Positions 19,122-27,897 of a DNA stretch of 64,000 bases are shown here, in pieces; position 1 is the stretch's first letter; each line of letters starts with the position of its first letter. This DNA comes from DATARH01 sp963734125. GTDB lineage: Bacteria; Pseudomonadota; Alphaproteobacteria; ATCC43930; CGMCC-115725. The position numbers were made by a program, and so were the translations under genes. The notes under the pieces are model-generated. The model did not search any database, was not told the DNA's origin, and saw nothing but the letters and a program-made list of their open reading frames with translations. The stretch lies in NCBI GenBank assembly GCA_963734125.1, contig CAVTGB010000063.1:1-64000 (forward strand). The letters are read 5' to 3'.

Positions 19122-19523
19122 GTGACCGCTGAAGCCATCGCCATCCCCATGCCGGCGGCCCGCCGCCGGAACGCGCTCGCCGCGCCGGAGCTCCTCCGTC
19201 GCATCCTCGACAGTCTCGAAGACGGCAAGGCCGAGGGAATCGTAACGATCGACCTCGCCGGCAAGACGACGATCGCGGACTACATGGTGGTCGCCTCGGG
19301 CCGCTCGACCCGGCAGGTGGTCTCGCTCAGCGATCACCTCGAGCAAAACCTCCCCGGCCGCGTCGCGATCGAAGGGAAGGCCCAGGGTGATTGGGTGCTG
19401 ATCGACGCGGGCGACGTTATCGTCCACATTTTTCGACCGGAAATCCGCGCCTATTACAATCTGGAAAAGATGTGGGGGGAGGCGCTGCCCGAGGCGGAGA
19501 CCGGGGCCGAGGCCGCCCGCTGA
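19122..19523 (+). CDS. rsfS: ribosomal silencing factor RsfS
   Basis: Binds L14 and blocks subunit joining when nutrients are scarce. Key blocks are LLRRILDSLEDGKAEGIVTI, ADYMVVASGRSTRQVVSLSD, GDWVLIDAGDVIVHIFRPEI and AYYNLEKMWGEA. The start is taken as GTG 19122, behind AGGAAGGAG at 19101-19109; ATG 19149 is an alternative. It is in the same frame as nadD with no stop between, so a NadD-RsfS fusion could also be made. It is followed closely by rlmH, as in many bacteria. Confidence 0.92.
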   Translation: MTAEAIAIPMPAARRRNALAAPELLRRILDSLEDGKAEGIVTIDLAGKTTIADYMVVASGRSTRQVVSLSDHLEQNLPGRVAIEGKAQGDWVLIDAGDVIVHIFRPEIRAYYNLEKMWGEALPEAETGAEAAR

Positions 19524-19536
19524 CAGGCGCACTACA

Positions 19537-19995
19537 ATTCGTCTCTACCTCCTCGCCATCGGCCGGCTGCGGCGCGGGCCGCTCCACGATGTGCAGTCGC
19601 TTTATGCCGGGCGCCTTGCGCCGCCGGTGACGATCATCGAGCTGGAGGAAAAGCGCCCTCTGCCGCCCGCCGCGCTGAAGCTGCGCGAAGCCGAGCTGAT
19701 CCTCGCCGCCCGGCCCGCCGGCGCCCGGCTCGTCGCGCTCGACCGGACGGGCGCTGCCTGGACCAGCCGCGATTTCGCCGACCGGCTTGCCGCCTGGCGC
19801 GACGGCGGCACCGCTGCAATCGCCTTCGCGATCGGCGGCGCCGAAGGGCTCGCGACCGCGGTCGTCGAGAGCGCCGATGCGGTCATGTCGCTGGGGAAGA
19901 TGACCTGGCCCCACCTCTTTGTACGCAGCATGCTCCTGGAGCAGCTCTACCGGGCCCAGCAGATCCACGCCGGGCACCCCTATCATCGCGATTGA
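19537..19995 (+). CDS. rlmH: 23S rRNA (pseudouridine1915-N3)-methyltransferase RlmH
   Basis: SPOUT methyltransferase acting on the 70S ribosome. The conserved N-terminus RLYLLAIGRLRRGPLHDVQS is in frame only when read upstream of the GTG at 19591, and the nearest codon fitting the usual MRL start is ATT at 19537. Other blocks are LDRTGAAWTSRDFADRL, FAIGGAEGL (knot, SAM site) and SLGKMTWPHLFVRSMLLEQLYRA, ending HPYHRD. A start at GTG 19591 would delete the first strand and helix. So either a rare ATT start is used or the ATG has mutated. Confidence 0.88.
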   Translation: MRLYLLAIGRLRRGPLHDVQSLYAGRLAPPVTIIELEEKRPLPPAALKLREAELILAARPAGARLVALDRTGAAWTSRDFADRLAAWRDGGTAAIAFAIGGAEGLATAVVESADAVMSLGKMTWPHLFVRSMLLEQLYRAQQIHAGHPYHRD

Positions 19996-20000
19996 TGCAG

Positions 20001-21206
20001 CTACGAGCGCCGCAGCAGGCGCGCGTCGGGCGGCACCGGATCGTCGGGCAGCTGGGATTCGCGGTGACGCGCCAGCGCTTCGTCGATCAGCCCTGACAGG
20101 AGCGCGGTGAAGCGAATCGGCGGCTCGGCCGCTTCCCACAGGAAATAGGCGAACGAGCCCGGGCACGGGTTGACCTCGTTGAGCCAGGTCTCGCCGGTCT
20201 CCTCGTTGCAGTAGAAATCGACGCGCGGCGCGCCGGTTCCGTCCACTGCTTCGAAAGCCAAACTCGCCCAGCGCCGCAGATTGGCCGCGAGCCCGGCAGG
20301 AAGATCGGGGTTGATGTCACGGGTTAAGGACAGCATCCCCTGGCTGTTCCCGGAATCGCCTTTGATGCCGCTCTTTCCGTCGCCGCCCGAGAGGTATTTC
20401 TGGCGGAAGTCCAAGAGTTCGTCCGCTCGTTTCGGCTGTTCGATCGCCGAGGTACGCACCGTCCCGCCGACCCGCATGACCGCGAGATTGTACTCGACCA
20501 GATTGGGGACGAAAGGCTCGATGATCGCCTGGCGGTCGAGCCGGAAGATCGCCGGCAGCAAGGCCCGCACCTCCTCCACATCCTCGGCCTTGCCGACCCC
20601 GATGCTGCTGCCGAGATGCGCAGGCTTCACGATGCAAGGGAAGCCGATAGCGCCGATCAGCGCCCGGACCGCATCGGTGGAAGGCAATCCGGTGGGGCCG
20701 CGAGTCACCACCACATAAGGCAGGAGCGGGATGTCGAGGCCGCGCAGCAGGCGCTTGGTCGCGGCCTTGTCCATGAAAACTGCAGACGCCAGCGTGCGCA
20801 TGCCGGTATAGGGCAGGTTGGCGGTCTCGAAGAGGCCCTGCATCTGCCCGTCCTCGCCGCCCAGGCCATGAAACGCCAGGAGGGCGACATCGAATTGCGT
20901 CGCCGCGGGCCGGCTGAAAAACCCGGTGCGCTTTGGCACGAGGATGCCGCGACCGGGTTCGCCGAGCGCCAGGCTCACCTCGGTCAATTCGCCGGCGATA
21001 CGCGAATCGGGAAGGTAGTTGCGGCGCTCGGCCAGCGCCTCGCCGACAAACCACGCGCCGCGCGGATTGACGTAGACCGGAAACGCGACAAAGCGCTCCT
21101 GGTCGATTGCTTTCAGCGCCTGCAGCCCGGTGATCACGCTGACGTCATGCTCGGGCGAGCGCCCGCCGAGGAAAACCGCAACACGGGTTTCATTCCCCTT
21201 CGCCAT
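20001..21206 (-). CDS. D-alanine--D-alanine ligase-like ATP-grasp enzyme
   Basis: ATP-grasp ligase, 401 residues. Ddl blocks are RVAVFLGGRSPEHDVSVITG, LLAFHGLGGEDGQMQGLFE, MDKAATKRLL and CIVKPAHLGSSIGVGKAED. The end of the active site reads WLNEVNPCPGSFAYFLWEAA, where ordinary Ddl has EINTxPGFTxxSxxP. Thus Asn is kept but the second-substrate loop is different, which suggests another acceptor. The frame is longer than typical Ddl (about 310 residues), with an insert near 230-290. ATG 21206 is preferred over TTG 21218. It is divergent from the hydrolase and Mur-ligase pair and not in a dcw cluster, so it is probably not the housekeeping Ddl. Confidence 0.82.
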   Translation of the reverse strand: MAKGNETRVAVFLGGRSPEHDVSVITGLQALKAIDQERFVAFPVYVNPRGAWFVGEALAERRNYLPDSRIAGELTEVSLALGEPGRGILVPKRTGFFSRPAATQFDVALLAFHGLGGEDGQMQGLFETANLPYTGMRTLASAVFMDKAATKRLLRGLDIPLLPYVVVTRGPTGLPSTDAVRALIGAIGFPCIVKPAHLGSSIGVGKAEDVEEVRALLPAIFRLDRQAIIEPFVPNLVEYNLAVMRVGGTVRTSAIEQPKRADELLDFRQKYLSGGDGKSGIKGDSGNSQGMLSLTRDINPDLPAGLAANLRRWASLAFEAVDGTGAPRVDFYCNEETGETWLNEVNPCPGSFAYFLWEAAEPPIRFTALLSGLIDEALARHRESQLPDDPVPPDARLLRRS

Positions 21207-21356
21207 CCTGTACCCCAATCGTGGAACCCGTCTGCCAGGCTATGCACCTGATCGAAAGCTACCCTCCACGCCGCGACCGGTACAATCGCGCCGACATTAC
21301 GGCGGGGGAGCGGCCCGGATGGCCGGAACAAGCCCGGCGATGACCGGGGGTGCGAC

Positions 21357-22139
21357 GTGAAGTACGAGGTCGTGCACGCCCGCGGCGCCGAGCTTGCAGT
21401 GTTTCACCTCGACGGCGATTCGCCGATCGGGACGGTGGAGCTGATCTGGGCGCACGGCTGGGGCCAATCGCACGCGGCGCTCTTGCCGCTGGCACAAGCG
21501 ATGCGGCGCGCGGCGCGGTCGACCCTCGTCGATCTTCCCGGCTTCGGCGCTTCGCCCCTGCCGCCCTCCCCCTGGAGCACGGCGGATTACGCCGATGCGA
21601 TCGCGGAATGGCTCGGCGGCCTTGCCCCAGCGCCGCGCATCTGGGTCGCCCATTCGTTCGGCTGCCGGGTCGGGCTGCAAGTCGCCGCACGCCACCCCGC
21701 GACGCTCGCCGGCCTCTTCCTGATAGCCGCGGCCGGTCTGCCGCCGCAGCGCACGCCAGGTGCGTGGCTGCGGGTGATGGCGCGGCGCTGGGTGTTTCGG
21801 CTGGCGCGGCAAGTCACCCCCGAGGGGCCGGCGCGCGACCGGCTGCGCGCCCGCTTTGGCAGCGCCGATTACCGGGCGGCCGGGGAATTGCGGTCGATCC
21901 TGGTCAAGGCGGTCAGCGAGGACCTCACTGCGGTCGCCCGTGCGGTCCACCTTCCGGCGGTGCTGGTCTATGGCGATCGGGACACAGAGACCCCGCCCGA
22001 ACTCGGGGCTCGCCTCAATCGGCTGATGCCGCAGGCGCGGCTCGTCGTACTGCACGGCTTCGACCACTGGAATGTCTTGACCGAGGGACGCCATCAGATC
22101 ATCCAGCGCCTCGGTGAACTAATGGAGCAAATAAGGTGA
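21357..22139 (+). CDS. alpha/beta hydrolase in the Ddl-like/Mur-ligase-like module
   Basis: The 260-residue protein has IWAHGWGQSHAALLPL near residue 30 (oxyanion region), the nucleophile elbow WVAHSFGCRVG near residue 100, an acid in VLVYGDRDTETPPELG and His in VLHGFDHWNVL. The start is GTG at 21357. The stop overlaps the start of the Mur-ligase-like gene as GTGA, so the two are coupled. A peptidase, esterase or amidase role on a peptide or precursor is plausible from context but unproven. A degraded palindromic repeat lies upstream near 21308-21346. Confidence 0.8.
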   Translation: MKYEVVHARGAELAVFHLDGDSPIGTVELIWAHGWGQSHAALLPLAQAMRRAARSTLVDLPGFGASPLPPSPWSTADYADAIAEWLGGLAPAPRIWVAHSFGCRVGLQVAARHPATLAGLFLIAAAGLPPQRTPGAWLRVMARRWVFRLARQVTPEGPARDRLRARFGSADYRAAGELRSILVKAVSEDLTAVARAVHLPAVLVYGDRDTETPPELGARLNRLMPQARLVVLHGFDHWNVLTEGRHQIIQRLGELMEQIR

Positions 22140-23722
22140 GCGCGCTCCCGGCGCTATTCGGTTTCCTCGTTTTCGCGGCGCGCCGGCTGCTCGTCTATCT
22201 GCACCTTTTTCAGCAGGAGGAATATGACGGGAGACGCTTTCTTGCCTGGGTAATCGACAATCGGGCCTGGGATCGCCGGCTGGCCTTGACGCTCGCGGCA
22301 ATCTTCGCGACGCAATTGATCTTCCGGGGCACGTCGCCCTGGATCTTCGCGGCGCTCGCCGGGGCGGCCGCTCTCGGCGTCGCGGCCTTTGAACGCGATC
22401 CGCGCAGAAACGCGAAAAAGCCGCTGGCGATGACGGCGCGCGCCCGGCGCATCTATGCAACAGCGCTGGCGCTGGTGGCGGTCATCGGTGTGGTTGCCGC
22501 GCTGTCGAGCGACTTGGTCCTCGTCTGGATCGTCGCGGTGCAGCTCATACCGATCGCGCTGATTGGGGCGAATTTGCTGCTCGCGCCACTGGAAGCTCGG
22601 GTGCAGGCCCGCTATTGGCGCGAGGCGCGTGCGGCGTTGCAGCGGGTCGATCCGATCGTCATCGCGGTTACCGGCTCCTATGGCAAGACCTCGGTCAAGC
22701 ACATCCTCGGGCACGTGCTCGAAACCGCCGGCCCGACGCTGATCACGCCGGGCAGCGTCAACACGGCGATGGGGATCGCGCGGGTGATCCGCGAACGCCT
22801 CGGGGCGCATCACCGCTATTTCGTCGTCGAGATGGGGGCCTACGGCATCGGCTCGATCGCGCGCCTGTGTGCGCTGACCCCGCCCAAGCTCGGTATCATC
22901 AGTGCGATCGGCAAGGCCCATTACGAGCGCTTCAAATCATTGGACGCGGTGGCCCGCGCCAAGTTCGAACTCGCCGAGGCGGTGCGGGAAAATGGCGGCA
23001 CGGTTGTCGTCGCCGCGGACGTCATGGAGTTTGCCGGGCCGCGGGCGTTTGTCGAAAGTCATCGCGACCAGGTGGTGACCGTCGGCGCCGATGGCACGGC
23101 GGACCTGACCATTCGATCGCTGCGCCAGGAAGTGGACGGGATCCGCGCCTCTATAACGTGGCGCGGCCAGGGGTACGAGCTCTTCGCCCCGCTGTTCGGC
23201 CTGCACCAGGGAGGAAACATCGCGCTCGCCTTCGCCGCCGCCTGCACGTTGGGGCTGGCGCCGGAGGACGTCGTCGCCAGCCTCAGGACGACGCCGCAGA
23301 TCGCCCATCGCCTGGAGGTCAAGCGACAGCAGGGCGGCGCGATCGTGATCGACGATGCGTACAATTCGAACCCGGTCGGCTTTACTTCGGCGCTGGCGTT
23401 GCTCGACACGCTGCGCCAGCCGGGGGGGCGCCGCATCCTCGTCACCCCCGGCATGGCCGAGCTCGGCACCGAGCATCAGAGCGAGCATAGGCGGATCGGC
23501 CGGCTCGCTGCGGCCCATGTCGATGTGCTCCTCGCCGTTGCCCCCCACCGCGTAGCGCCGCTCGCCCGAGCCTTCGCCGAGGCCGCGCCGGATCGCGAGA
23601 TCGTATCGTGTCCGAGTTTTGCCGACGCCCAAGGCTGGCTCGACCGCAATCTCGCCGGGCCCGACATCGTGCTGATCGAGAACGACCTGCCGGACCTGTA
23701 CGAGCGCCCGCTGCGACTGTAA
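22136..23722 (+). CDS. membrane-anchored Mur ligase family protein (MurF-like)
   Basis: The protein has 528 residues. The first ~160 contain several predicted membrane segments (about 5-25, 48-65, 69-85, 107-125 and 128-150), which normal MurF lacks. The ligase part begins with the ATP loop IAVTGSYGKTSVKHIL at 177-191, then STxN-like GSVNTAMGIARVI, VVEMGAYGIGSIARL and GIISAIGKAHYERF. The MurF signature is VIDDAYNSNPVGFTSALALL. Mur ligases join an amino acid or dipeptide to a carboxylate through an acyl phosphate. With the neighbouring Ddl-like gene, which could make the dipeptide, this looks like an accessory ligase acting at the membrane. It is not the standard MurF. Confidence 0.85.
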   Translation: MSALPALFGFLVFAARRLLVYLHLFQQEEYDGRRFLAWVIDNRAWDRRLALTLAAIFATQLIFRGTSPWIFAALAGAAALGVAAFERDPRRNAKKPLAMTARARRIYATALALVAVIGVVAALSSDLVLVWIVAVQLIPIALIGANLLLAPLEARVQARYWREARAALQRVDPIVIAVTGSYGKTSVKHILGHVLETAGPTLITPGSVNTAMGIARVIRERLGAHHRYFVVEMGAYGIGSIARLCALTPPKLGIISAIGKAHYERFKSLDAVARAKFELAEAVRENGGTVVVAADVMEFAGPRAFVESHRDQVVTVGADGTADLTIRSLRQEVDGIRASITWRGQGYELFAPLFGLHQGGNIALAFAAACTLGLAPEDVVASLRTTPQIAHRLEVKRQQGGAIVIDDAYNSNPVGFTSALALLDTLRQPGGRRILVTPGMAELGTEHQSEHRRIGRLAAAHVDVLLAVAPHRVAPLARAFAEAAPDREIVSCPSFADAQGWLDRNLAGPDIVLIENDLPDLYERPLRL

Positions 23723-23742
23723 GTCGGTCGGCTCGCCGACAA

Positions 23743-24906
23743 TCACGCGCGTTCGTAAGAACGCTCTTCCGGCAGCCTGACCGTGACGATGGTGCCTTTG
23801 CCCGGCTTACTGTTGATCTCCATGGTACCGCCATGCAGTTCGATCAGTCGTTTTGTCAGCGGCAGCCCAAGACCTACTCCGTCATTTTTCCGGTTGAGCC
23901 CGACATCGATTTGCCCGAACGGCTCCAATGCTATTTTTATTTCGTCGGCTGACATGCCGATGCCGGTATCCTCGACGCGAAAGGCCACACCCTGATGGGG
24001 TGCCTGCTCCACCCTCAGTCGAACCCGGCCCCCAGGCTCGCAGAACTTGATCGCGTTGGTCAGGAGATTGACGAGGATTTGGGTGAGTTTGGCTGGATCG
24101 CCGATCACATTCGCGAGCGGTTCATCGATCTCGCTCGCGAAATCGATCCGTGCCTGGCGCGCCATGTCCTCAACGAGTTGTGAGCCGAGTCGCACAACTT
24201 CGGCGAGATCGACCTTCCGCTCGACCAACGACAGTTTGTCGGCATCGGCTTTGGCGGTGTCCAGGATATCGTTGATGATTGCCAGAAGATGACGACCGCT
24301 GGCGCCGATAATATTGGCATACTCGACGTAGTTCTCGCTGAGAGGTCCTAAGTTTGCGGCGCCTATCATTCCGGCAAAACCGATGATGGCGTTGAGCGGC
24401 GTACGCAGCTCATGGCTCATATTGGCTAGGAATTCAGATTTTGAGCGGTTGGCGGCTTCCGCGACTTCTTTGGCCGCGATCAGGCGTTCCTGGTTCCGGC
24501 GCAACTCCTCGGCCCGGAGAACGTAGCGGACCCGGTAATTGAGGATGGCCCAATTCGCCGGTTTCCACATGAAATCCGTCGCACCAGCATCGTAAGCGCG
24601 GGCGATCGCCGACACGTCGTCAATACCCGTCACCATCACGATCGGCACATGCGCCGATCCGGGACGCTTGCGCAACTCGCGGCACAGCTCGTAACCATCC
24701 ATGCGCGGCATCATGATGTCGACGAGCAGCAGGTCGGGGTGGCGCTCCTCGTATCGCAGGCATCCTTCGATGCCATCCGCGGCCTCGATGACCGCGAATC
24801 CGGCGCTTTCGAGCGTCGCGCGCATCACCAAGCAAACGCCCGGATCGTCGTCGACCACAAGAATCAACGGCTGTCTGGTCGACGCCTCGTGATCCATCCC
24901 GTGCAT
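23743..24906 (-). CDS. response-regulator-receiver/histidine-kinase protein
   Basis: A soluble hybrid with the receiver first. REC domain: LILVVDDDPGVCLVMRATLE with phospho-Asp in LLLVDIMMPRMDGYEL, then VTGIDD and the Lys in DFMWKPANW. A short coiled-coil (AEELRRNQERLIAAKEVAEAA) leads to the HisKA motif SEFLANMSHELRTPLNAIIG. The ATPase domain carries LVNLLTNAIKFCEPGG, EDTGIGMS and GVGLGLPLTKRLIELHGG. There is no membrane segment. Starts at 24975, 24906 or 24897 are all possible. It is convergent with the Mur-ligase gene. The input that phosphorylates REC is unknown. Confidence 0.85.
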   Translation of the reverse strand: MHGMDHEASTRQPLILVVDDDPGVCLVMRATLESAGFAVIEAADGIEGCLRYEERHPDLLLVDIMMPRMDGYELCRELRKRPGSAHVPIVMVTGIDDVSAIARAYDAGATDFMWKPANWAILNYRVRYVLRAEELRRNQERLIAAKEVAEAANRSKSEFLANMSHELRTPLNAIIGFAGMIGAANLGPLSENYVEYANIIGASGRHLLAIINDILDTAKADADKLSLVERKVDLAEVVRLGSQLVEDMARQARIDFASEIDEPLANVIGDPAKLTQILVNLLTNAIKFCEPGGRVRLRVEQAPHQGVAFRVEDTGIGMSADEIKIALEPFGQIDVGLNRKNDGVGLGLPLTKRLIELHGGTMEINSKPGKGTIVTVRLPEERSYERA

Positions 24907-25008
24907 CTCTGGCACCGGCTCGTAATTTTTAGGGTTAAGGGGCGATTCGCGCGCCCACTTACCTCTTATGCGCATTAACGCTCGAAGTTAAAGGGTGCCG
25001 AGCCGGAA

Positions 25009-26256
25009 TTATTGCGCTCTCGCCAAGTTCTGCCAATCGACAGGCTGGCCGAGCTTCAAGCGCGTCCCCGCCTCGGGCATCGGATATTTGAGCCCGGTCG
25101 CGCAGTTGAAGAGGACCGCGCGCTCGCCGGGCCGTACGCGGCCATCGGCTACCGCGGCCTTATAGGCGGCATAGGTCGCCGCACCCTCCGGGCAGAGGAG
25201 AAGCCCCTCTGCGGCGGCGACCTCGCGCCAGGCCCGCATGATCGCATCGTCATCGACGGCGATCGCAAACCCGCCCGACTCGCGCACCGCGCGCAGGATG
25301 AGGAAATCGCCGACCGCCTGTGGCACCCGGATCCCGGCGGCGAAGGTATGCGCGTCCTGCCAGCGCGGCGCATGCTCGACGCCGTCCGCCCAGGCCTTGA
25401 CCATTGGCGCACAGCCCGCCGCTTGAACGACGACCATGCGCGGGCGCTTCGGCCCGATCCAGCCCAATGCCTCCAGTTCGGCAAACGCCTTCCACATGCC
25501 GATGATGCCGGTGCCGCCGCCGGTCGGATAGAAGATGACGTCGGGGACCTCCCAGCCGAGCTGCTCGGCCAGTTCGATCCCCATCGTCTTCTTTCCCTCG
25601 ATCCGGTAGGGCTCGCGCAAGGTCGAGCAGTTGAACCAACCGAGCGCCTTCTCGCCCTCGGCGACGAGTTTGCCGCAATCGTCGATCAGGCCGTCGACCA
25701 GATAGACCTGGGCGCCCTGCATCGCGATCTCGCGGATATTCACATCCGGCGTGTCGTCGGGGCAGAACACCGTCGCCGTCATGCCGGCGCGCGCGCAATA
25801 GGCCGCCATCGCCGCCCCGGCATTGCCGTTGGTGGGCATCGCCATGGCGCGCACCCCGAGCTCCTTCGCCATCGAGACGGCGAGTGCGAGGCCGCGCGCC
25901 TTGAACGAGCCGGTCGGCAGCCGCCCCTCATCCTTGACCAGGAGCTCGCCCGATTTCGCGAGACCGGGGAGGGCGATTAGCGGCGTCACCACCTCGCCCA
26001 ATGCGACGACATTCTCCGGACGGCGCACCGGCAACAGTTCGCGGTAGCGCCACAGGGTTTGCGGGCGGGCAGCGAGCGCCGAACGCGGTAGGGCGCGTCG
26101 AACGCCATCGAGATCGTAGCGGACGAGGAGCGGCCTGCCGGCCTTCGACAGTCCGTGCAATTGGTCGGCCGGATAGCGCTCGCCGGTGAGGCTGCATTCC
26201 AGGTGCGTGACGAAGGTCAGCAGTGGGCCGCCGGTCCAATCGTAATCGGGCATCAT
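25009..26256 (-). CDS. thrC: threonine synthase-like PLP-dependent enzyme
   Basis: Fold-type II PLP enzyme, 415 residues. The Lys for the Schiff base is in DEGRLPTGSFKARGLALAVS near residue 120. The phosphate loop resembles FYPTGGGTGIIGMWKAF, and PTNGNAGAAMAAYCARAG follows the Lys. The N-terminus with C-x-LTGERYPADQLHGLS and the overall length fit threonine synthase (O-phosphohomoserine to threonine). Related threonine-synthase-like or diaminopropionate enzymes cannot be fully excluded. No hom or thrB is adjacent. Confidence 0.82.
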   Translation of the reverse strand: MMPDYDWTGGPLLTFVTHLECSLTGERYPADQLHGLSKAGRPLLVRYDLDGVRRALPRSALAARPQTLWRYRELLPVRRPENVVALGEVVTPLIALPGLAKSGELLVKDEGRLPTGSFKARGLALAVSMAKELGVRAMAMPTNGNAGAAMAAYCARAGMTATVFCPDDTPDVNIREIAMQGAQVYLVDGLIDDCGKLVAEGEKALGWFNCSTLREPYRIEGKKTMGIELAEQLGWEVPDVIFYPTGGGTGIIGMWKAFAELEALGWIGPKRPRMVVVQAAGCAPMVKAWADGVEHAPRWQDAHTFAAGIRVPQAVGDFLILRAVRESGGFAIAVDDDAIMRAWREVAAAEGLLLCPEGAATYAAYKAAVADGRVRPGERAVLFNCATGLKYPMPEAGTRLKLGQPVDWQNLARAQ

Positions 26257-26392
26257 TTTTCCGTTTCATTGCGGGCCGCGCCCGCGCGCCGCCAGCCAGG
26301 TCTGGGGCCGGCAGATTGCGTCCGCGTTCCGGGGCGGCGCAAGCAAAGCTTCACCGTGCCGGGCGCCGCTGGCTTGAGGGGCGTGATGCCGC

Positions 26393-27205
26393 TCAGCTGC
26401 CCCAGCCGTCGGCCATTCGCGGCAGGAGGCGTGCGCGGGTTGCTCCGGTTGCGGTCGCCGAGGCGAGGGCGTTCTCCTCGACGCGGGCGAGACGGGCGTC
26501 GAGGTCGATATTAAGGCTCGAGGTGATTTCGAGCCGTGGATCTTCGAGCACATTGCCGCGCCATCGCCAGCGCTGTTCGAGGATCGCCCGGTCGCGGGCC
26601 TTCAAGAGCGTCGAAATCTCGGGCTGAAACAGGCCGACCAGCGCGCCGATCCAGCGGTTGAGCAGCGCCGAGGGGCGATCGCCGTGCACGCGAAAGCGCG
26701 CCAACATGCGGATCACATCCTCGGCGCAATACCAGGTCTCGCCGGTGACCCAGCGGTTGGTCGTGAAGAGGCGCAACGGCTCGCCCCGCCCGTCGACTGC
26801 GAGGGCCACGAGATGGCAGACCTCGTCACTGCGGCCGAGCCTCAACGGCGCCGATTGGCGTGCTGCCGGCGCGTTGGCGACCGCGAGCTCCGGCAGCACC
26901 AGCGGCGTGATCCCTGCCGGCACCCCCTCACCGCGCAGGAAGAGGTGGAAATGGCCGTGCTCGTGCGGCGGTGCCGGCCGCTTACGCGAGGGTGCGGGAT
27001 GGCGATGGTAGAAATACTGGGCGTGACTGGCCGGGTCATATACCTCGCCGGCCGGATAGTGCTGCCAGTCAACGATGTCGGGGGCTGGATCGCCGGCGCC
27101 CGTGCTCGTTGCCTCGCGGATGACCGTGCTGGCGCGCGCGACAAGCGCCGCGCGGCATTCGCGCAGCGTCGCGGCCGCCTCGGCCTCGCGCTCCCGCCAA
27201 TTCAC
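26393..27205 (-). CDS. conserved hypothetical protein (probably DUF6969) downstream of a lipid-transport operon
   Basis: The 270-residue protein has no signal peptide or membrane segment. Conserved-looking blocks are DWQHYPAGEVYDPASHAQYF near residue 47, a His-rich HEHGHFHLFLRG near 82, LTTNRWVTGETWY-like LFTTNRWVTGETWYCAEDV near 147 and FQPEISTLLKARDRAI. The many His residues suggest metal binding but no catalytic motif is obvious. The start overlaps the stop of the ABC lipoprotein gene (ATGA), so it is the last gene of the Mla-type operon. Its link to lipid transport is inferred from position only. The family name is from memory. Confidence 0.65.
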   Translation of the reverse strand: MNWREREAEAAATLRECRAALVARASTVIREATSTGAGDPAPDIVDWQHYPAGEVYDPASHAQYFYHRHPAPSRKRPAPPHEHGHFHLFLRGEGVPAGITPLVLPELAVANAPAARQSAPLRLGRSDEVCHLVALAVDGRGEPLRLFTTNRWVTGETWYCAEDVIRMLARFRVHGDRPSALLNRWIGALVGLFQPEISTLLKARDRAILEQRWRWRGNVLEDPRLEITSSLNIDLDARLARVEENALASATATGATRARLLPRMADGWGS

Positions 27206-27897
27206 TGCGTCGGGCTCCCGATCGCCTGAACAAATCGTGTCCGCGATAGTACCGATCCGCGGCGTTCCGACAAGGCGTGATTGCCGAGGGTCCAGGTCAC
27301 GATTTCAGTGACCGCGCCGCCCAATGCGCTATCGAACGCAGCGACGATTTGAGGAATCGCATTATCCGTCGCCTTAGCCTCGCGGCTGACCGAAATCTGC
27401 GCCACGATTCGGCGCGCAGGCATGCGGACCAGCTTTGCATCGAGTGCGACGGAGATGCGCGGCGGTCCGTCGGGCGCATCGTATATCGCCTCGAAATCGC
27501 CAATCGAAGTCTCCAGCACGAAATCCGCCGACAGGCTGCCGTTGTCCGGGCCTACCGCGGGTATCGCCGCGCTTTTCTCGAACCCCTCGACAAGCGCGGT
27601 CTGTACAAGAAAAGGCATGCGGTCGGCCCATTGCGCGTCGGCAAAATAATCGAGCGAGAGCGGCGCGCGGCTTAGCGCGATCCGCTCCGTGTCGAGCCCG
27701 GCCGGTGCAGTCGGCTGAGCGACCACCAGCTGTGCGCTGACATGCGGCAGGCCGGCGGGAAAGGTGAGCGCCGGGTTTACTCGATAAAGCTGCCGTTTCG
27801 GCGGCGAGGAAAGCAACCCGCCGCAGCTCGCCAAGAGCGGGATCAGCAGCAGGATCGCGATCGAGTGGGAACGATGATGTCGCGGGCGCGCGGTCAT
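27202..27897 (-). CDS. ABC-type transport auxiliary lipoprotein (PqiC/MlaD-partner type)
   Basis: The N-terminus ends in the lipobox LLASCGG, so the mature protein is lipid-anchored at Cys, about residue 25. The 231-residue body (KRQLYRVNPALTFPAG, LSRAPLSLDYFADAQWADRM, FVLETSIGDFEAIYDAPDGP) matches the ABC auxiliary lipoprotein family. These partner MCE proteins and help move phospholipids across the periplasm. Both ends overlap neighbours by four bases, with the MCE gene upstream. Confidence 0.85.
   Translation of the reverse strand: MTARPRHHRSHSIAILLLIPLLASCGGLLSSPPKRQLYRVNPALTFPAGLPHVSAQLVVAQPTAPAGLDTERIALSRAPLSLDYFADAQWADRMPFLVQTALVEGFEKSAAIPAVGPDNGSLSADFVLETSIGDFEAIYDAPDGPPRISVALDAKLVRMPARRIVAQISVSREAKATDNAIPQIVAAFDSALGGAVTEIVTWTLGNHALSERRGSVLSRTRFVQAIGSPTQ

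Noticed and set aside
21308..21346. Regulatory hairpin before the alpha/beta hydrolase gene
   Set aside because: The sequence resembles a degraded common alphaproteobacterial repeat (ATGGCCGG...CCCGGC); arms are short and imperfect.
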